Below are positions 61,930 through 64,000 of a stretch of DNA of 64,000 bases, piece by piece (within the stretch, counting starts at the first letter, position 1; every line of letters begins with the position of its first letter). The stretch spans positions 50,590-114,589 of the forward strand of contig CALWCO010000002.1 in NCBI GenBank assembly GCA_944376455.1. Direction: 5' to 3'. Position numbers and translations under genes: made by a program. Under the pieces are notes generated by a model. It did not search any database. It was given only the letters and a program-made list of their open reading frames with translations, and had not been told where the DNA came from. The DNA is from an uncultured Clostridia bacterium. GTDB taxonomy: Bacteria; Bacillota; Clostridia; Christensenellales; Borkfalkiaceae.

Positions 61930-63417
61930 TCATAATTTCAGGAACAGCCCGCTGATGAGGATCGCCGCCATGCAGAGCGGCGCGACGTACCGCACCATGA
62001 TGCGAAAATATTTTCGCATCCCCTTCTTTTTGAACCCGATTTCATCCATAAGAAATTTTTCTTCGACGAAATATCCGGCAATGATGCAGGTGCCGATGGC
62101 CACAATGGGCATCAAAATGCTGTTGGAAACGTAATCGAATATATCGAGCAGATTCTTATCCCCGATCTTTACCCAGTCCAACACGCCGAAGCCCAACGAC
62201 GCGAATGTGCCGACCACGACCGCAAACCCGAGCACGATCAGACAGGCTGCCCAGCGTTTCAGATGCAAGTTCTGCCGCAGTACCGCCACGATGGTCTCGA
62301 CCAACGATATGGAAGAGGTCAACGCGGCAAAAAATACGAGCACGAAGAACAGAAGCCCGATCCACCGTCCGCCGGGCAGGTTATTGAACACGGCAGGCAA
62401 TTGCACGAACATAAGCGACGGGCCGGATGCGGAGATCGCCTCCGAAGGATTGGGAGAAAAAGCATAAATAGACGGGATAATGATCGTCGCCGCCATGATG
62501 GCAAAGGTACTGTCGCATACCGCAATCTGTAACCCCGCCTTCGGAATGCTCGCATCCTTTTTCATATAGGATCCGTATGTGATCATGATGGCCATGGCCA
62601 GCGACAGGGAGTAGAAGAGCTGACCGAGCGCCGCGAGAAGCGTTTCAAACTTAAATTCGGAAAAGTCGGGGATAAACAGATCCGCCACGCCCTGTCCCGC
62701 TCCATCCTGACAAACAACGTAAATCATCAGGAATACGGCCAACACTGCCAGAATGGGCATGAGAATTTTACTGATACGCTCAATCCCCTTTTGCACGCCG
62801 CCCATAACGACGGCTATCGTCGCGACGATAAAGATGAAGAAAAAGAGGAGCGGTTGCCAAGGATCCGCCGTAAAATTGACGAAGAACTCCTGAGAGGTTG
62901 CCACCGTCGCGTTTTCGCCCAGAAGCATTCCGTCTCCCGTTACGAATGCCGTGACATATTTGACGACCCAACCGCCGATCACGCAGTAATACGGCACAAT
63001 GATGACAGGTACGGCAATGCACAGAAAGCCGAACCACTTGAATTTCTTATTGAGGGAAGCGAAGGCGCCGATGGCGTCCTTGCCCGTCTTTCTGCCGATG
63101 GCGATTTCGAGGAGCAACAGACAGAACCCGAACGTTGCGGCAAGCAAAACATAGCAAAGCAAAAATATGCCCCCGCCGTATTTCGCCGCCAAATACGGGA
63201 AACGCCAAAGATTGCCCAGTCCGACCGCGGACCCCGCCGCGGCGAGCACAAAGCCCAATTTGGAAGAAAATCCCTTGTGATGCTTCTCGGTCTGCTTTTC
63301 TCCTTGCGAAACGGCCACCGCGCCTGCATCGGAACTTCCGCTTTCAGCCTGTCCCTGTGCGCTTACGGTTTCCGCCGCTGTTTCCCCGCCGTGTAACGGC
63401 GTCATTTTTTCATCCAT
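61930..63417 (-). CDS. Neurotransmitter:sodium symporter (NSS/SNF) family transporter
   Basis: A 495-residue LeuT-fold transporter, probably for an amino acid with Na+. A 45-residue hydrophilic N-terminal tail precedes 11-12 helices. The first helix has the sodium and substrate signature AAGSAVGLGNLWRFPYLAAK followed by YGGGIF (family: ENGGGAF). LFYSLSLAMAIMITYGSYMK (helix 6 unwound region, SLS) is present. It has a strong promoter upstream (63465-63493). The substrate is unknown. Confidence 0.93.
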   Translation of the reverse strand: MDEKMTPLHGGETAAETVSAQGQAESGSSDAGAVAVSQGEKQTEKHHKGFSSKLGFVLAAAGSAVGLGNLWRFPYLAAKYGGGIFLLCYVLLAATFGFCLLLLEIAIGRKTGKDAIGAFASLNKKFKWFGFLCIAVPVIIVPYYCVIGGWVVKYVTAFVTGDGMLLGENATVATSQEFFVNFTADPWQPLLFFFIFIVATIAVVMGGVQKGIERISKILMPILAVLAVFLMIYVVCQDGAGQGVADLFIPDFSEFKFETLLAALGQLFYSLSLAMAIMITYGSYMKKDASIPKAGLQIAVCDSTFAIMAATIIIPSIYAFSPNPSEAISASGPSLMFVQLPAVFNNLPGGRWIGLLFFVLVFFAALTSSISLVETIVAVLRQNLHLKRWAACLIVLGFAVVVGTFASLGFGVLDWVKIGDKNLLDIFDYVSNSILMPIVAIGTCIIAGYFVEEKFLMDEIGFKKKGMRKYFRIMVRYVAPLCMAAILISGLFLKL

Positions 63418-63464
63418 AATGGTCCTCTCTCTGTATGTTTGCGATTTGCATCACATTTTATACC

Positions 63465-63493
63465 ATTTTAACAGAAAAACCATTTTCTGTCAA
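63465..63493 (-). promoter_or_regulatory. Sigma-A promoter of the NSS symporter
   Basis: On the - strand TTGACA (63493-63488), a 17-base spacer and TAAAAT (63470-63465), about 48 bases before the start codon. Ribosome binding site AGAGAGAGGA. Confidence 0.82.
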
Positions 63494-63861
63494 GACCTTC
63501 GGAAGAAGAACGCAAAAACCTAAAAGATAAAAAATTACTCTTTTTTCAGATGAAAAAGCCGACAGACGTCCTGTAAAGTCAGGGCGAAAGCTTAATTTCC
63601 GTAAATTTTATATCCGCGTCGTTCCTTTTTCCGCATAAAATACCGCGGAAAGCTCTTTATTCCTCAAAACGCCAAAAAAACATGAAATTGAAGGTCAAAA
63701 AACACGAAAAAAGCGGGTTTTTAAGCCGTTTTAGACCTAAAAAGCCCGCAATTTCCGTTGCAAGGAATGGCGGCTTGCCGATTGCGCAACAAAGAAAGAT
63801 CAAAGATTTTTCCGAACCCTGCCCGTTCTTTTTGATTCCTTCGCGTCAAAACAAAAGTAAC

Positions 63862-64000
63862 CCTCCCGCCAAGCGGGAGGTTCTTCATTTTCGGGCATAG
63901 CCCTAGTTTACTAGACCGAGTGTAAAGCACTCATGGGACGACCTGCCAGTCGCTGCGCTTTTTACTTGCTACCCGTAAACGGGTCCTCAGGGTAGTCTAT
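63862..64000 (-). mobile_element. Structured right end of an IS200/IS605-like element (possible omega RNA), continuing off the window
   Basis: A run of hairpins fills the last 140 bases: CCTCCCGC/GCGGGAGG (63862-63880), CTAGTTTACTAG (63902-63913), GAGTG/CACTC, CGAC/GTCG, and ACCCGT/ACGGGT (63971-63984), with TACCC and GGGTA able to form a pseudoknot. Read on the - strand the end is ATGAAGAACCTCCCGC... which recalls the terminal GAAG plus GC-rich hairpin of IS605-type right ends. These ends encode the guide RNA of TnpB. The tnpB gene itself would lie beyond base 64000. This is inference from structure and memory of such ends. Confidence 0.5.

Noticed and set aside
63418..63680. A glycine riboswitch before the NSS symporter
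   Set aside because: The conserved glycine-aptamer segments are not found; the leader after the promoter is only about 50 bases.
1..64000. CRISPR arrays
   Set aside because: No regularly spaced direct repeats with unique spacers were seen; the tandem repeats found have only two units.

Overview
The window fits a chromosomal segment of a spore-forming Clostridia-type Firmicute, probably an uncultured gut lineage. The reasons are a complete spoIIIA operon (AA to AH), spoIVB, a nusB-folD-ispA-dxs-tlyA-nadK-argR-recN-spoIVB block, the clostridial IspH-S1 fusion, a phosphofructokinase with PPi-type signatures, and strong AAGGAGG-like ribosome binding sites with TTGACA/TATAAT promoters. The lineage assignment is inference; no 16S gene is present.

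Layout. 1-3.3 kb: one end of a mobilisable element, with the 5' part of a serine recombinase, two small ORFs, an HUH Rep-like protein, a cluster of perfect hairpins and a sigma-like protein. 3.7-14.0 kb: an AT-rich defence island read on the + strand. A strong promoter precedes a broken XRE regulator, then hsdR, an unrecognised coiled-coil protein, hsdM, hsdS, an OLD-like ATPase/TOPRIM gene, a DUF3800 remnant and a Shedu-type nuclease. A broken IS200 transposase closes it at 14.0-14.6 kb.

14.6-46.8 kb is core chromosome, nearly all on the - strand: yugP, a site-2 protease with scpA/scpB, dacF, spoIVB-recN-argR-nadK-tlyA-dxs-ispA-folD-nusB, asp23, the spoIIIA operon (unusually full of long spacers), htpG, ispH-rpsA, plsC, an aroH-cmk fusion, a flavoprotein, PPi-type phosphofructokinase, a VTT-domain protein, rnhA and proC. 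46.8-49.5 kb runs on the + strand: tRNA-Trp, then a small membrane operon whose last gene is a YugP homologue lacking its zinc site, plus a small orphan. 49.9-63.5 kb returns to the - strand with metabolic and accessory genes: aldehyde and alcohol dehydrogenases, an acetyltransferase, a NUDIX hydrolase, a TetR/flavoprotein/reductase operon, a Ca2+-type P-ATPase with a leader-peptide ORF, a Vat-like acetyltransferase and an NSS symporter. The last 150 bases look like the structured right end of an IS200/IS605-type element.

Functionally, the island combines restriction (HsdRMS), an OLD-family ATPase-nuclease, Shedu and an uncharacterised fifth partner, apparently without its original regulator. 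The core block links isoprenoid synthesis (Dxs, IspA, IspH), replication-linked enzymes, and the forespore-mother cell channel (SpoIIIA) with its downstream protease (SpoIVB). The best candidates for something undescribed are the protein between hsdR and hsdM, the zinc-less YugP operon, the leader ORF before the P-type ATPase, and a 17-bp motif (TATG-N5-CATAGTAC) found four times.
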